Origin: Kitasatospora viridis
GTDB taxonomy: Bacteria > Actinomycetota > Actinomycetes > Streptomycetales > Streptomycetaceae
Reading direction: 5' to 3'
Assembly (NCBI RefSeq): GCF_007829815.1
Contig: NZ_VIWT01000001.1
Span: 2,193,501 to 2,257,500 of the forward strand
Length of the DNA stretch: 64,000 nucleotides
Shown: positions 1 to 8,485 of the stretch, in pieces
How the letters are laid out: each line of letters begins with the position of its first letter
How positions within the stretch are numbered: position 1 is the stretch's first letter
Translations under genes and position numbers: made by a program
The notes under the pieces: model-generated
Seen by the model: the letters and a program-made list of their open reading frames with translations, nothing else
Told to the model about the DNA's origin: nothing
The model's database searches: none

Positions 1-633
1 GGCCGGCAGCGCGATCGCGCAGGTCAGCGCCATGACCGGGGCCGCGGCGACGACCGCCCAGGCGATCACCTGCCAGCCGGGCATCCGCCCGGCCAGCCGC
101 CCGCCCTCCGCGTAGCCGGCCGCGCAGATCAGCAGCGCGGCGAGCAGGCAGCCGTCCGCCGGGGTCGGGCGGCCGGCGCTCTGCTGCAGCGTGAAGGCCA
201 GCACCGCGGCCGCCCCGGCGAGCGCGGCCCACCAGAACGCCCGGGGCGGCCGGGCGCCGGTGCGCAGCGCCGAACAGGCGGCGGTGGCCAGCGGCAGCAG
301 CCCGATCACCACGGCGGAGTGCGCGGTCGAGGAGGCGCGCAGCGCGAAGGTGGTCAGCAGCGGGAAACCCACCACGCAGCCGCCGGCCACCACGAGCAGC
401 CCCGGCCAGTCCGCCCGCCGGGGCACCGGCACCCGCCACACCGCCAGGCAGACGGCGGCCGGGACCGCGGCCAGCAGTCCGCGCAGCCCCGTGGCCGACC
501 ACGGGCCGAAGCCCTCCAGCGCCCAGGCGGTCGCGGGGAAGCTGAAGGAGAAGAGGAAGACGGCGGACGCGGCCAGGGCGGTCCCGCCGACCGCTATCGA
601 GCGGCTGAAGATAGCGCTACCTTGTACTGTCAT
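1..633 (-). CDS. DMT/EamA family transporter, partial (C-terminus outside window)
   Basis: The reverse strand reads open from the ATG at 633 to the window edge (211 codons, no stop), so the C-terminal part is missing. The product is a chain of hydrophobic segments rich in Ala, Leu and Val, for example LAASAVFLFSFSFPATAW near residue 20 and ATGLRGLLAAVPAAVCLAVW near 48, in the pattern of drug/metabolite transporters of ten helices, which export amino acids or metabolites across the cytoplasmic membrane. The start lies 35 bp from a divergent MocR-type regulator. In this regulator family the divergent gene is often the target, so control by that neighbour is likely (inference). The substrate cannot be read from the sequence. 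Confidence 0.8.
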   Translation of the reverse strand, partial: MTVQGSAIFSRSIAVGGTALAASAVFLFSFSFPATAWALEGFGPWSATGLRGLLAAVPAAVCLAVWRVPVPRRADWPGLLVVAGGCVVGFPLLTTFALRASSTAHSAVVIGLLPLATAACSALRTGARPPRAFWWAALAGAAAVLAFTLQQSAGRPTPADGCLLAALLICAAGYAEGGRLAGRMPGWQVIAWAVVAAAPVMALTCAIALPA

Positions 634-668
634 GAACGAGCGTAGCAGTCGAGGGTGAAGGCATCGAG

Positions 669-2105
669 ATGGACCGCACGACCGTGGGCGAACTGGCCCT
701 GATGCTCCGCCAGGAGATCACCCGCTACTCTCCGGGCGAGAAGCTGCCGTCCAGCCGCGACCTGATGCAGCGCCACCAGGTCAGCCCCGTGACGGTCTCC
801 CGGGCGATCGCCGCGCTGGCCGCCGAAGGGCTGGTGGTCTCCCGCCCCGGCGCCGGGGTCTTCCGCGCCGAGGCACCGCGCCCGGCCGCCGGACTCGGCG
901 ACACCTCCTGGCAGGAGGTGGCGCTCAGCGCCGAGGCGGGCGTGCCCCCGGCCCGCAGCACCGACGCCACCGGCGTGCTCACCACCCTGGCCACCGCCCC
1001 GCCCGAGGCCATCGACCTCAACGCCGGCTACCTGCACCCCTCGCTGCAACCCGAGCGCGCACTGGCCGGCGCACTCGCCCGGGCCGGCCGCCGGCCCGGC
1101 GCCTGGAGCCGCCCGCCGGTCGAAGGCCTGACCGAACTGCGGGCCTGGTTCGCCCGGGACATCGCCGACGGCCTGAGCGCCGCCGACGTGCTGATCGCCG
1201 CCGGCGGCCAGAGCGCCCTGAGCACCGCGCTGCGCTCGCTGGCCGCGCCCGGCGCACCCGTGCTGGTGGAGTCGCCCACCTACCCCGGGGTGCTCGCCGT
1301 CGCCCGGGCCGCCGGACTGCGGCCCGTCCCCGTGCCGGTGGACGCCGACGGGGTGCGCACCGACCTGCTCGCCGAGGCGTTCGCCGCCAGCGGCGCCCGG
1401 CTCTTCGTCAGCCAACCGCTCTTCCAGAACCCGACCGGCGCCGTGCTCACCCCCGAGCGGGGCCGGGAGGTGCTGCGGATCGCCCGGGCGGCAGGCGCCT
1501 TCGTGGTGGAGGACGACTTCGCCCGCCGGCTGGTGCACGCCGACGCGCCCGACCTGCCGCCGCCGCTGGCCGCCGACGACCCGGACGGCGTGGTGGTGCA
1601 CATCCGCTCGCTCACCAAGCCCACCTCGCCCAACCTGCGGGTCGCGGCGCTCGCCGCCCGCGGGCCGGCGCTCGCCCGGCTGCGCTCGGTGCAGGCCGTG
1701 GACAGCTTCTTCGTGCCGCGCCCGCTCCAGGAGGCCACCCTGGAGCTGGTCGGCGCCCCCGCCTGGTCGCAGCACCAGCGCGCGCTGGCCGAGGCGCTGC
1801 GCGAGCGGCGCACCGCGCTGGCCGGCGCGCTCGCCCGCACCCACCCCGAACTGCTGCCGGCCCGGATCCCGCAGGGCGGCTTCAACCTCTGGGTCCGGCT
1901 GCTGGCCACCGTCACCCCCGAGGCGCTGGCCACCGCCGCGCTGCGCGGCGGCGTCGCCGTCACCCCCGGCACGCCGTACTTCACGGCCGAGCCGCCCGCC
2001 CCGCAGCTGCGGCTCAGCTACGCCCCCGCCGAGTCGCCGGGCCACCTCGCCGAGGGCGCCCGCCGCCTGCTGCACGCCCTCGACCAGTGCTCACTCACTC
2101 GTTGA
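669..2105 (+). CDS. MocR-type regulator (GntR wHTH + aminotransferase-like domain)
   Basis: 478 residues. The N-terminal winged helix-turn-helix covers about residues 1-70 (KLPSSRDLMQRHQVSPVTVSRAI, LVVSRPGAGVF). A fold-type I aminotransferase domain fills about 100-475, with the pyridoxal phosphate lysine expected in SLTKPTSPNLR. MocR proteins are usually transcription factors that sense PLP or an amino-group ligand with the aminotransferase domain, not enzymes. It is divergent from the DMT transporter (gap 35 bp), where GCTAC at 616-620 faces GTAGC at 642-646, a weak operator candidate. A GAGGGTGAAGG stretch precedes the ATG at 669. The last 11 bp overlap the convergent gene at 2095. Family confidence is high; ligand and target are inferred. 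Confidence 0.88.
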   Translation: MDRTTVGELALMLRQEITRYSPGEKLPSSRDLMQRHQVSPVTVSRAIAALAAEGLVVSRPGAGVFRAEAPRPAAGLGDTSWQEVALSAEAGVPPARSTDATGVLTTLATAPPEAIDLNAGYLHPSLQPERALAGALARAGRRPGAWSRPPVEGLTELRAWFARDIADGLSAADVLIAAGGQSALSTALRSLAAPGAPVLVESPTYPGVLAVARAAGLRPVPVPVDADGVRTDLLAEAFAASGARLFVSQPLFQNPTGAVLTPERGREVLRIARAAGAFVVEDDFARRLVHADAPDLPPPLAADDPDGVVVHIRSLTKPTSPNLRVAALAARGPALARLRSVQAVDSFFVPRPLQEATLELVGAPAWSQHQRALAEALRERRTALAGALARTHPELLPARIPQGGFNLWVRLLATVTPEALATAALRGGVAVTPGTPYFTAEPPAPQLRLSYAPAESPGHLAEGARRLLHALDQCSLTR

Positions 2106-2589
2106 CCGGCCAGGCCTGGCTCGCCACGCTGACCCGGTTCCAGGCGTTGATGGTGGTGATCAGCCAGAGCAGCTCGGCCAGTTCGGTCTCCTCGAACTGC
2201 TCGGCCGCCGCCCCCCAGACCTGCTCGCCGACCGGCCCCTCGGAGAGCCGGGTGACCGCCTCGGTGAGGGCCAGCGCCGCCCGCTCGCGGGCGGTGAACA
2301 GGCCGGTCTCCCGCCACACCGGGAGCAGCAGCAGGCGGCGCTGCTCCTCGCCGCCGGTCAGCGCGTCGGCGGTGTGCGAGTCCACGCAGTAGGCGCAGCC
2401 GTTGATCTGCGAGGCCCGGGTGCGGACCAGCTCCTTCAGGCCGGCCTCCAGGTCGCTGCCGGCGGTCGCGCGGTCCAGCGCGACCATGGCGCGCATGGCC
2501 GCCGGGGCCAGCTTGTCGGCCGCGATGCGGACCGCGATCTCGGGCTTGGTGGTGGTGTCGGTCTTGGTGTCCGTCTTCGTCGTCGTCAT
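2095..2589 (-). CDS. AhpD-like carboxymuconolactone decarboxylase family protein
   Basis: 164 residues of the CMD/AhpD all-helical fold. The redox motif CAYCVDSH is at about residues 65-72 (C65, C68, H72), as in alkylhydroperoxidase AhpD and related peroxidase-like proteins. The first 18 residues are Thr/Lys-rich repeats (TKTDTKTDTTTK) and probably disordered. It is divergent from a MocR-type regulator at 2637 with a 47 bp gap that holds an inverted repeat. This pairing of a MocR gene with a CMD gene is common in actinomycetes and suggests direct regulation. The physiological substrate is unknown; a thiol-dependent peroxidase or disulfide role is the family expectation. Confidence 0.85.
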   Translation of the reverse strand: MTTTKTDTKTDTTTKPEIAVRIAADKLAPAAMRAMVALDRATAGSDLEAGLKELVRTRASQINGCAYCVDSHTADALTGGEEQRRLLLLPVWRETGLFTARERAALALTEAVTRLSEGPVGEQVWGAAAEQFEETELAELLWLITTINAWNRVSVASQAWPVNE

Positions 2590-2610
2590 GTGTATGACTC
2601 TAGAAGTCGA

Positions 2611-2654
2611 GTGGACCGACGATAAGGTCCATTTCCATGACGGATGATTGGACC
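2611..2654. promoter_or_regulatory. Candidate MocR operator: three TGGACC half-sites
   Basis: TGGACC at 2612-2617 and GGTCCA at 2626-2631 form an inverted repeat with 8 bp spacing between the divergent CMD and MocR genes. A third TGGACC lies at 2649-2654 inside the start of the MocR gene. GATAAG at 2621-2626 could be a -10 for the plus-strand gene. Mixed inverted and direct half-sites are typical of MocR/PdxR operators; binding itself is inferred. Confidence 0.5.
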
Positions 2655-4034
2655 ACTTTCGGGGTCGACCTCCACCTCGACCTCGCCTCCGGACAGGCCG
2701 CCGGCGAGGGCGCGCGCGCCGCGCTGGAGCGCTCGCTGCGCGAGGCGGTCCGGGCCGGCCGGCTCGCCACCGGCGCCCGACTGCCCGCCACCCGGGCCCT
2801 GGCGGCCGAGCTCGGCCTCTCCCGGGGCACGGTCACCGCCGCCTACGAACAGCTCGTCGCCGAGGGCTACCTGATCGCCCGTCACGGCTCCGGCACCCGG
2901 GTCGCCGAGGTGGTCCGACCGCAGGCCCGGGGCGGCCGGGGCGGCTCCGCGCCACCCCGGCACGACCTGCGCCCCGGCTCCCCGGACGTCGGCTCCTTCC
3001 CCGTCGCGGCCTGGCTGCGGGCCTCGCGCAAGGCACTCGGCGAGGCCGGCCCCACCGCCTTCGGCTACGGCGACCCGCGCGGGCGGCCCGAGCTGCGCGC
3101 CGCGCTCGCCGACTACCTCGGCCGGGCCCGCGGGGTGGACGCGGCGCCCGGCCGGATCGTGGTCACCACCGGCTACGTCCAGGCCCTCGCCCTGCTCGCC
3201 CGGGTGCTGCCGCCCGGCGCCTTCGCGATGGAGGACCCGGGGCTGCCCTTCCACCGCGAGGTGGTCCGGCACGCGGGCCGCGAGGTCGTCCCGCTACCGG
3301 TGGACGCCGACGGTGCGGACCCGTCCGCACTCCCGTCCCGCGGCATCGCCGCCGCCGTGGTCACCCCCGCCCACCAGTACCCGACCGGCGTGACCCTGCG
3401 CGCCGAGCGCCGCCGCGCACTGGCCGCCTGGGCCCGCGACGCCTCGGCCCTGGTCGTCGAGGACGACTACGACGGCGAGTTCCGCTACGACCGCCAACCG
3501 GTCGGCGCCCTCCAGGGCACCGCCCCGGACCGGGTCGCCTACGTCGGCACGGCGGCCAAGACGCTCGCCCCCGGCGTCCGGCTGGCCTGGCTGGTGCTGC
3601 CGGGCGACCTGGTCGAACCGGTGATGCGCGCCAAACGGCTCACCGACTTCCAGACCGAGGCACTGGGCCAGCTCACCCTCGCCGAGTTCCTCACCTCGCA
3701 CGCCTACGACCGCCACGTCCGGTCCGGCCGCGCCCGCTACCGCCGCCGCCGGGACCTGCTGCTCCAGGCCCTGACCGGCCATCAGGTGGAGGGCGTCGCC
3801 GCGGGCCAGCACGTCCTGCTCGCCCTCCCCGCCCAATCGCCCCCCGAGCCACTCCTCCTCCAACGCGCCGCCGCCCACGGCCTCACCTTCGGCACCCTCA
3901 CCGAGCACTGGCACACCCCCACCACCCCGCCCCACCGCCAGGGCCTCGTCCTCGGCTACGGCACCCCCCGCGACGCCGCCTACCCCCCGGCGGTGGCGGC
4001 ACTGAGCGCCCTGCTGCGGGAGGAACTGGGGTAG
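2637..4034 (+). CDS. MocR/PdxR-type regulator (GntR wHTH + aminotransferase-like domain)
   Basis: 465 residues with a GntR-type winged helix (about 20-85: ARLPATRALAAELGLSRGTVTAAYEQLVAEGYL) and an aminotransferase class I fold (about 110-460). The PLP-binding lysine is expected in GTAAKTLAPGVRLAW, and VVEDDYDGEFRYDR is the conserved PLP-ring segment. It belongs to the same broad family as the gene at 669 but is not a close copy. It lies divergent from the AhpD-like gene and has three TGGACC half-sites around its start, so autoregulation and control of that neighbour are likely (inference). Confidence 0.88.
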   Translation: MTDDWTTFGVDLHLDLASGQAAGEGARAALERSLREAVRAGRLATGARLPATRALAAELGLSRGTVTAAYEQLVAEGYLIARHGSGTRVAEVVRPQARGGRGGSAPPRHDLRPGSPDVGSFPVAAWLRASRKALGEAGPTAFGYGDPRGRPELRAALADYLGRARGVDAAPGRIVVTTGYVQALALLARVLPPGAFAMEDPGLPFHREVVRHAGREVVPLPVDADGADPSALPSRGIAAAVVTPAHQYPTGVTLRAERRRALAAWARDASALVVEDDYDGEFRYDRQPVGALQGTAPDRVAYVGTAAKTLAPGVRLAWLVLPGDLVEPVMRAKRLTDFQTEALGQLTLAEFLTSHAYDRHVRSGRARYRRRRDLLLQALTGHQVEGVAAGQHVLLALPAQSPPEPLLLQRAAAHGLTFGTLTEHWHTPTTPPHRQGLVLGYGTPRDAAYPPAVAALSALLREELG

Positions 4035-4041
4035 CACATGA

Positions 4042-4092
4042 TTGCCGCCTCATCGGCGCCGACGTACAGTTTCTTGTACCTATCAGAGGAGT
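4042..4092 (+). promoter_or_regulatory. yefM-yoeB promoter with palindromic operator
   Basis: A -35-like TTGCCG (4042-4047) and a -10-like TACAGT (4066-4071) are spaced by 18 bp. The inverted repeat GTACA (4064-4068) - 6 bp - TGTAC (4075-4079) overlaps the -10. YefM family repressors bind palindromes with a TGTACA core, so this is the expected autoregulatory operator. A Shine-Dalgarno AGAGGAG at 4086-4092 sits 6 bp before the GTG start. Confidence 0.65.
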
Positions 4093-4098
4093 CGAGCC

Positions 4099-4356
4099 GT
4101 GAAGACCATGACCTACTCCGAGTCGCGCGCACGGTACGCCGAAGTGCTCAACGCGGTCACGGACGACCGCGAGGAGATAGTGATCACCCGCGCCGGGCGC
4201 GAGCCGGTGGTCATCGTGTCGCTGGAGGACTACCAGTCCCTGAAGGAGACCGCCTACCTGCTGCGCAGCCCTGCGAACGCGCGCCGCCTGCTGGCCTCGA
4301 TCGAAGAGCTGGAGACCGGCGGCGGGACGGTGCGGGAGCTGGCGGATCCCGAGTGA
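4099..4356 (+). CDS. yefM: YefM family antitoxin (Phd/YefM)
   Basis: 85 residues from GTG at 4099, chosen because AGAGGAG lies 6 bp upstream; an ATG three codons later is an alternative. It matches the YefM pattern: TYSESRARYAEVLNAV at the N-terminal DNA-binding fold, then IVITRAGREPVVIVSLEDYQSL, then ETAYLLRSPANARRLLASI, the segment that wraps the toxin. It neutralises YoeB and represses the operon cooperatively with it. Its stop overlaps the toxin start (GAGTGA, 4351-4356), so translation is coupled. Family identification is very secure. Confidence 0.95.
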   Translation: MKTMTYSESRARYAEVLNAVTDDREEIVITRAGREPVVIVSLEDYQSLKETAYLLRSPANARRLLASIEELETGGGTVRELADPE

Positions 4357-4613
4357 AGCTCGTCTTCTCCTCCCGGGCCTGGGAGGACTACCTGTGGTGG
4401 CAGCTCCAGGACCGCAAGATCCTCAGGCGCATCAACACACTCATCGCCGACGTGGCACGCAACGGCAACGAAGGCATCGGCAAGCCCGAACCCCTCAAAC
4501 ACGGCTTCCAGGGGTACTGGTCACGCCGGATCAACGACGAGCACCGGCTCATCCACAAAGTCACCGACGATTCCGTCCTGATCGCCCAGTGCCGCTACCA
4601 CTACGAGAGCTGA
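4353..4613 (+). CDS. yoeB: YoeB family ribosome-dependent mRNA interferase toxin
   Basis: 86 residues from a GTG that overlaps the antitoxin stop. YoeB cleaves mRNA in the ribosomal A site. The hallmark stretches are all present: KLVFSSRAWEDYLWW, KPEPLKHGFQGYWSRRI, DEHRLIHKV and CRYHY near the C-terminus. The catalytic residues known from E. coli YoeB have counterparts here: Glu in KPEPLK, Arg in EHRL, and His-Tyr in the terminal YHY. The length matches the family (about 84-86), so the toxin looks intact. A strong hairpin follows at 4649. Confidence 0.95.
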   Translation: MKLVFSSRAWEDYLWWQLQDRKILRRINTLIADVARNGNEGIGKPEPLKHGFQGYWSRRINDEHRLIHKVTDDSVLIAQCRYHYES

Positions 4614-4648
4614 CCCGAGGGGTCGGCCCTTCAACCGTGACACCAGAA

Positions 4649-4681
4649 GGGGGCCGAACCGCACACCGCGGCTCGGCCCCC
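4649..4681. terminator. Bidirectional terminator between yoeB and ychF
   Basis: Perfect 9 bp stem GGGGGCCGA / TCGGCCCCC with a 15-nt loop, placed between the convergent ends of yoeB (4613) and ychF (4694). Confidence 0.75.
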
Positions 4682-4693
4682 TCCATGGGTGCA

Positions 4694-5767
4694 TCAGACG
4701 TTGAAGCGGAACTCCACCACGTCGCCGTCCTGCATGACGTAGTCCTTGCCCTCGATGCGGGACTTGCCCTTGGCGCGGGCCTCGGGGATGGAGCCGCACT
4801 CGACGAGGTCGTCGTAGGAGACGATCTCGGCCTTGATGAAGCCGCGCTGGAAGTCGGTGTGGATGACGCCAGCGGCCTCGGGGGCGGTGGCGCCCTTCTT
4901 GATGGTCCAGGCGCGCACCTCCTTGGGGCCGGCGGTCAGGTAGGTCTGCAGGCCGAGGGTGTCGAAGCCGACGCGGCCCAGGGTGGCCATGCCGGGCTCC
5001 TCCTGGCCCATGGACTGGAGGAGCTCCAGGGCCTCGTCGTCGTCCATGCCGATCAGCTCGGACTCGATCTTGGCGTTGAGGAAGATGGCCTCGGCGGGGG
5101 CGACCAGGCCGCGCAGGCCGTTCTTGAAGTCCTCGTTCTCCAGCTCCTCCTCGTCCACGTTGAAGACGTAGAGGAACGGCTTGGTGGTGAGCAGGTGCAG
5201 GTCCCGGATCGGGGTGGCGTCGAAGCCGGTCTCGAAGAGGGTCTTGCCGGACTCCAGGATCTGCTGCGCGGCCTCGACGGCGACCAGGGTGGCGGCCGAC
5301 TCCTTCTTCAGCCGGGCCTCCTTCTGCAGTCGCGGCAGCACCTTCTCGATGGTCTGCAGGTCGGCCAGGATCAGCTCGGTGTTGATGGTCTCGATGTCGT
5401 CCTTGGGCGAGACCTTGCCGTCCACGTGCACCACGTCCGGGTCCTGGAAGGCCCGGATGACCTGGCAGATCGCGTCCGACTCGCGGATGTTCGCGAGGAA
5501 CTTGTTGCCCAGGCCCTCGCCCTCGGAGGCGCCCCGGACGATGCCGGCGATGTCGACGAAGTCGACGGTGGCGGGCAGGATCCGCTCCGAGCCGAAGATC
5601 TTCGCCAGCACGGCCAGTCGGGCGTCCGGAACGCCGACCACGCCGACGTTGGGCTCGATGGTGGCGAACGGGTAGTTGGCCGCCAGGACGTCGTTCTTGG
5701 TCAGGGCGTTGAACAGGGTCGACTTCCCGACGTTGGGCAGACCGACGATTCCGATCGTGAGCGACAT
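4694..5767 (-). CDS. ychF: Redox-regulated ribosome-associated ATPase YchF
   Basis: 357 residues from the ATG at 5767 (MSLTIGIVGLPNVGKSTLFN). The longer open frame upstream is rejected because the family begins at this motif. The P-loop GLPNVGKST is near residue 8; the Obg-like region includes FVDIAGIVRGASEGEGLGNKFL. The C-terminal TGS domain (about 270-357) ends AKGKSRIEGKDYVMQDGDVVEFRFNV. YchF is the OBG-family member that prefers ATP over GTP; the NxxE motif in place of NKxD is visible as NVDEEELEN. It binds ribosomes and affects oxidative stress responses. It is a single-copy housekeeping gene, convergent with yoeB. Confidence 0.96.
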   Translation of the reverse strand: MSLTIGIVGLPNVGKSTLFNALTKNDVLAANYPFATIEPNVGVVGVPDARLAVLAKIFGSERILPATVDFVDIAGIVRGASEGEGLGNKFLANIRESDAICQVIRAFQDPDVVHVDGKVSPKDDIETINTELILADLQTIEKVLPRLQKEARLKKESAATLVAVEAAQQILESGKTLFETGFDATPIRDLHLLTTKPFLYVFNVDEEELENEDFKNGLRGLVAPAEAIFLNAKIESELIGMDDDEALELLQSMGQEEPGMATLGRVGFDTLGLQTYLTAGPKEVRAWTIKKGATAPEAAGVIHTDFQRGFIKAEIVSYDDLVECGSIPEARAKGKSRIEGKDYVMQDGDVVEFRFNV

Positions 5768-5950
5768 GAAGCGAGTCCCGTGGGCTTGGAGGTCGTGGAG
5801 CGGCACCCTACGGGGCCGACCGCCAAGTCTACGGGGCCGCACCGGAACGCCTCGCCCCGCGCCGGGAGGCCGGACCCGGAAGGCAGGACACGGACGACTC
5901 ATGAGGGCTCATTACCCATGGTGATGTAAATCGGACCGTACGTTGGGCAT

Positions 5951-6535
5951 GTGGAGCAGAGCATCCGTACCCAGCCCCCCGGGCCCCGACGCCGTCCGCC
6001 GGCCGCCGGCCGGGGTCGCGAGGCCGCCGTACCCGGGCCGGCCGCGCCGCGTGACGGCGGCGCCGCACGGCCCACCCGACTGCGGCCGGCCGGGCCCGCC
6101 CCGTTGCTGGCCCGGCTGCGCCGCCGGGTGCAGGCCGGCGGCCCGCGGACCGGGCCGCCGACCCGGCTGACCGGCATCGGCACCGGCGTCTTCGCCGTGC
6201 TCGGCACGCTCGCCTTCGGCCTGCTGGACCAGTTCCTCTTCGGCGGCCTCGGGACGCTGTTCGGCCTGGGCTTCGTGCTGGTCTGCTTCCAGGCGGCGGT
6301 CCGGGTGCGGCTGGCCGACCTGCCCGCCGCGCCGATCAGCGGGCCGATCGCCTTCGCGGTGACCGTCGGGCTGCTCGCGCCGGCGCAGGTGCCCGGGGTG
6401 GTCGGCCAGGTGCTGGCGCTGTGCAGCGGGCTGGCCATGCGGGCCGGCTGGCTGTTCGGCGGCACCGGGCTGGCCGCGCTGATCGTGGTCGCCCGGTTCG
6501 TCGCCCAGCGCCGCATCCGTCGTAACCGGGGCTGA
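5951..6535 (+). CDS. DUF6542-type membrane protein
   Basis: 194 residues from a GTG start. The first 70 residues are Pro/Arg/Ala-rich and probably cytoplasmic and disordered. Residues about 75-185 hold four hydrophobic segments ([70 protein letters not shown]), ending in a basic RRIRRN tail. I recognise the layout of the actinobacterial DUF6542 domain, often found beside ychF; function is unknown. It is divergent from ychF with a 183 bp gap in which no clear operator is visible. Confidence 0.7.
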   Translation: MEQSIRTQPPGPRRRPPAAGRGREAAVPGPAAPRDGGAARPTRLRPAGPAPLLARLRRRVQAGGPRTGPPTRLTGIGTGVFAVLGTLAFGLLDQFLFGGLGTLFGLGFVLVCFQAAVRVRLADLPAAPISGPIAFAVTVGLLAPAQVPGVVGQVLALCSGLAMRAGWLFGGTGLAALIVVARFVAQRRIRRNRG

Positions 6536-6578
6536 CGCCGCAGTCGGGACTGGCGCCGCAGCCGGAGCTGACGCCGGG

Positions 6579-7325
6579 TCAGCGTCCGGCGGCCGCCATC
6601 GCCGCGCCGACGATCCCGGCGTCGTTGCGCAGCTCGGCCGGCACCACCTTGGCGGCCCGCTCGGTCAGCAGCGGCAGGAACTTCTCGTGCTTGCGGCTGA
6701 CCCCGCCCCCGATGATCACCAGCTGCGGACAGAACAGCCGCTCCACCAGGTCCAGGTACTCGTCCACCCGGACCGCCCACTCGGCCCAGCTCAGCCCGTG
6801 CCGCTCGCGGGCCGCCGAGGAGGCCCGCCGCTCGGCGTCCTTACCGCGCAGCTCCAGGTGGCCCAGCTCGGTGTTGGGCACCAGCACGCCGCCGCTGAAC
6901 AGCGCGCTGCCGATCCCGGTGCCGAAGGTGAGCAGCAGCACCGTGCCGCGCTCGTCCCGCCCGGCGCCGTGGGTGACCTCGGCCAGGCCCGCGGCGTCCG
7001 CGTCGTTGACCACCACCACCGGGCAGTCGAGGGTGCGCTCGAAGAGCCCGGCGGCGTCCAGCCCGATCCAGCCCGGGTCCACGTTGGCCGCGGTCCTGGT
7101 GCTGCCGTCCACCACCACGCCGGGGAAGGTCAGCCCGACCGGCCCGTGGTGCGCGAAGTGCTCGACCACCTCGCGCACGGCCCGCGCCACAGCCTCCGGC
7201 TCGGCCGGCTGCGGGGTGAGCACCTTGTGCCTGGGCTGGGCCAGGGCGCCGCGGCCGATGTCGACCGGCGCACCCTTGATCCCCGAACCGCCGATGTCCA
7301 CTCCGAACACCTGAGGTGTGGTCAC
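6579..7325 (-). CDS. ppgK: Polyphosphate glucokinase (ROK family)
   Basis: 248 residues from GTG at 7325, chosen because AAGGAG lies 7 bp upstream. The enzyme phosphorylates glucose with inorganic polyphosphate or ATP. The N-terminal phosphate loop is [13 protein letters not shown]; the second nucleotide segment is [16 protein letters not shown]; the ROK sugar-binding segment is [15 protein letters not shown]; the adenosine segment is [12 protein letters not shown]. Length agrees with actinobacterial PpgK. It follows ispH on the same strand with a perfect hairpin in the 82 bp gap, so co-transcription is uncertain. Confidence 0.93.
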   Translation of the reverse strand: MTTPQVFGVDIGGSGIKGAPVDIGRGALAQPRHKVLTPQPAEPEAVARAVREVVEHFAHHGPVGLTFPGVVVDGSTRTAANVDPGWIGLDAAGLFERTLDCPVVVVNDADAAGLAEVTHGAGRDERGTVLLLTFGTGIGSALFSGGVLVPNTELGHLELRGKDAERRASSAARERHGLSWAEWAVRVDEYLDLVERLFCPQLVIIGGGVSRKHEKFLPLLTERAAKVVPAELRNDAGIVGAAMAAAGR

Positions 7326-7345
7326 TTCGCTGCTCCTTCCAGAGT

Positions 7346-7376
7346 CCAGGCTCCTCACGGTAGGTGAGGAGCCTGG
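7346..7376 (-). terminator. Perfect hairpin between ispH and ppgK (terminator or attenuator)
   Basis: 13 bp perfect stem CCAGGCTCCTCAC / GTGAGGAGCCTGG with a 5-nt loop. It is 31 bp downstream of the ispH stop and only about 20 bp before the ppgK start, leaving almost no room for a separate ppgK promoter after it. It may terminate ispH with a ppgK promoter lying upstream, or act as an attenuator or processing site. Confidence 0.65.
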
Positions 7377-7407
7377 TGCGGGCAGCTCGAAAGCGACTAC
7401 TCGGCGA

Positions 7408-8397
7408 TTACTCGGCGACCTTGCCGGCCGCCTCCGCCCGCAGGTCGCGGCGCAGCTCCTTGGGCAGCGAGAAGGTGAGGGTCTCCTCGACGGTGCGGAC
7501 CACCTCGACCTCGCCGAAGCCGCGCTCGGCCAGCCAGGCCAGCACGCCCTGCACCAGGATCTCCGGCACCGAGGCGCCGGAGGTGAGGCCGACGGTGGCG
7601 ACGCCGTCCAGCCAGGCCTCGTCCAGCTCCTCGGCGAAGTCCACCAGGTGGCCGGCCTTGGCGCCGTACTCCAGGCCGACCTCGACCAGCCGGATCGAGT
7701 TGGAGGAGTTCTTGGAGCCGACCACGATCAGCAGGTCGGTCTCGGGGGCGATCTGCTTGACCACCACCTGGCGGTTCTGGGTGGCGTAGCAGATGTCGTC
7801 GCTGGGCGGCGAGACCAGCAGCGGGAAGCGCTTCTTCAGCTCGCCGACGGTGGCCATGGTCTCGTCCACCGAGAGCGTGGTCTGGGAGAGCCAGACCACC
7901 TTGGACTCGTCGCGCACCTGCACGTTGGCCACGTCCTCGGCGCCGTCCACCAGGTGGATCCGCTCCGGGGCCTCGCCCATGGTGCCGACCACCTCCTCGT
8001 GGCCCTCGTGGCCCACCAGCAGGATGTCGTAGTCCTCCTCGGCGAACCGGACGGCCTCCTTGTGCACCTTGGTGACCAGCGGGCAGGTGGCGTCGATGGT
8101 GGCGAGCTTGCCGGCCCGCGCCTCGTCGTGCACCGAGGGGGCCACGCCGTGCGCCGAGAAGACCACGATCGAGCCCTCGGGCACCTCCTCCGTCTCGTCG
8201 ACGAAAATCGCGCCCTGCTTCTCCAGGGTCTGCACGACGTACTTGTTGTGGACGATCTGCTTGCGGACGTAGATCGGCGCCCCGTACTGCTCCAGGGCCT
8301 TCTCCACGGCGATGACGGCACGGTCCACGCCCGCGCAGTAGCCCCGGGGGGCGGCGAGCAGGACACGGCGCTGAGCGGTGGTCGACATGGCACCCAT
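7408..8397 (-). CDS. ispH: 4-hydroxy-3-methylbut-2-enyl diphosphate reductase
   Basis: 329 residues from the ATG at 8397; the ATG at 8388 ([20 protein letters not shown]) is equally plausible. It performs the last step of the MEP isoprenoid pathway, reducing HMBPP to IPP and DMAPP with a [4Fe-4S] cluster. The three cluster cysteines are in GYCAGV, DATCPLV and [10 protein letters not shown]; substrate residues are in [19 protein letters not shown], the SKNSSNS stretch and LTSGASVPE. It is divergent from the APC permease. Isoprenoid precursors made here supply polyprenyl synthesis by the cis-prenyl transferase at 39464. Confidence 0.96.
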   Translation of the reverse strand: MGAMSTTAQRRVLLAAPRGYCAGVDRAVIAVEKALEQYGAPIYVRKQIVHNKYVVQTLEKQGAIFVDETEEVPEGSIVVFSAHGVAPSVHDEARAGKLATIDATCPLVTKVHKEAVRFAEEDYDILLVGHEGHEEVVGTMGEAPERIHLVDGAEDVANVQVRDESKVVWLSQTTLSVDETMATVGELKKRFPLLVSPPSDDICYATQNRQVVVKQIAPETDLLIVVGSKNSSNSIRLVEVGLEYGAKAGHLVDFAEELDEAWLDGVATVGLTSGASVPEILVQGVLAWLAERGFGEVEVVRTVEETLTFSLPKELRRDLRAEAAGKVAE

Positions 8398-8485
8398 GCT
8401 ACGGGCGGTGCGCGGCCCCGGTGTGCCGCGCCGGAACTCCCCGGCATTCCGTGCTCACACCCCGTCAGGTGGTGCAATCGGTGCC

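Noticed and set aside
630-2075. A 481-codon minus-strand frame opposite the first MocR gene
   Set aside because: No family similarity, repetitive Gly/Arg/Gln composition, and complete overlap with a recognised gene.
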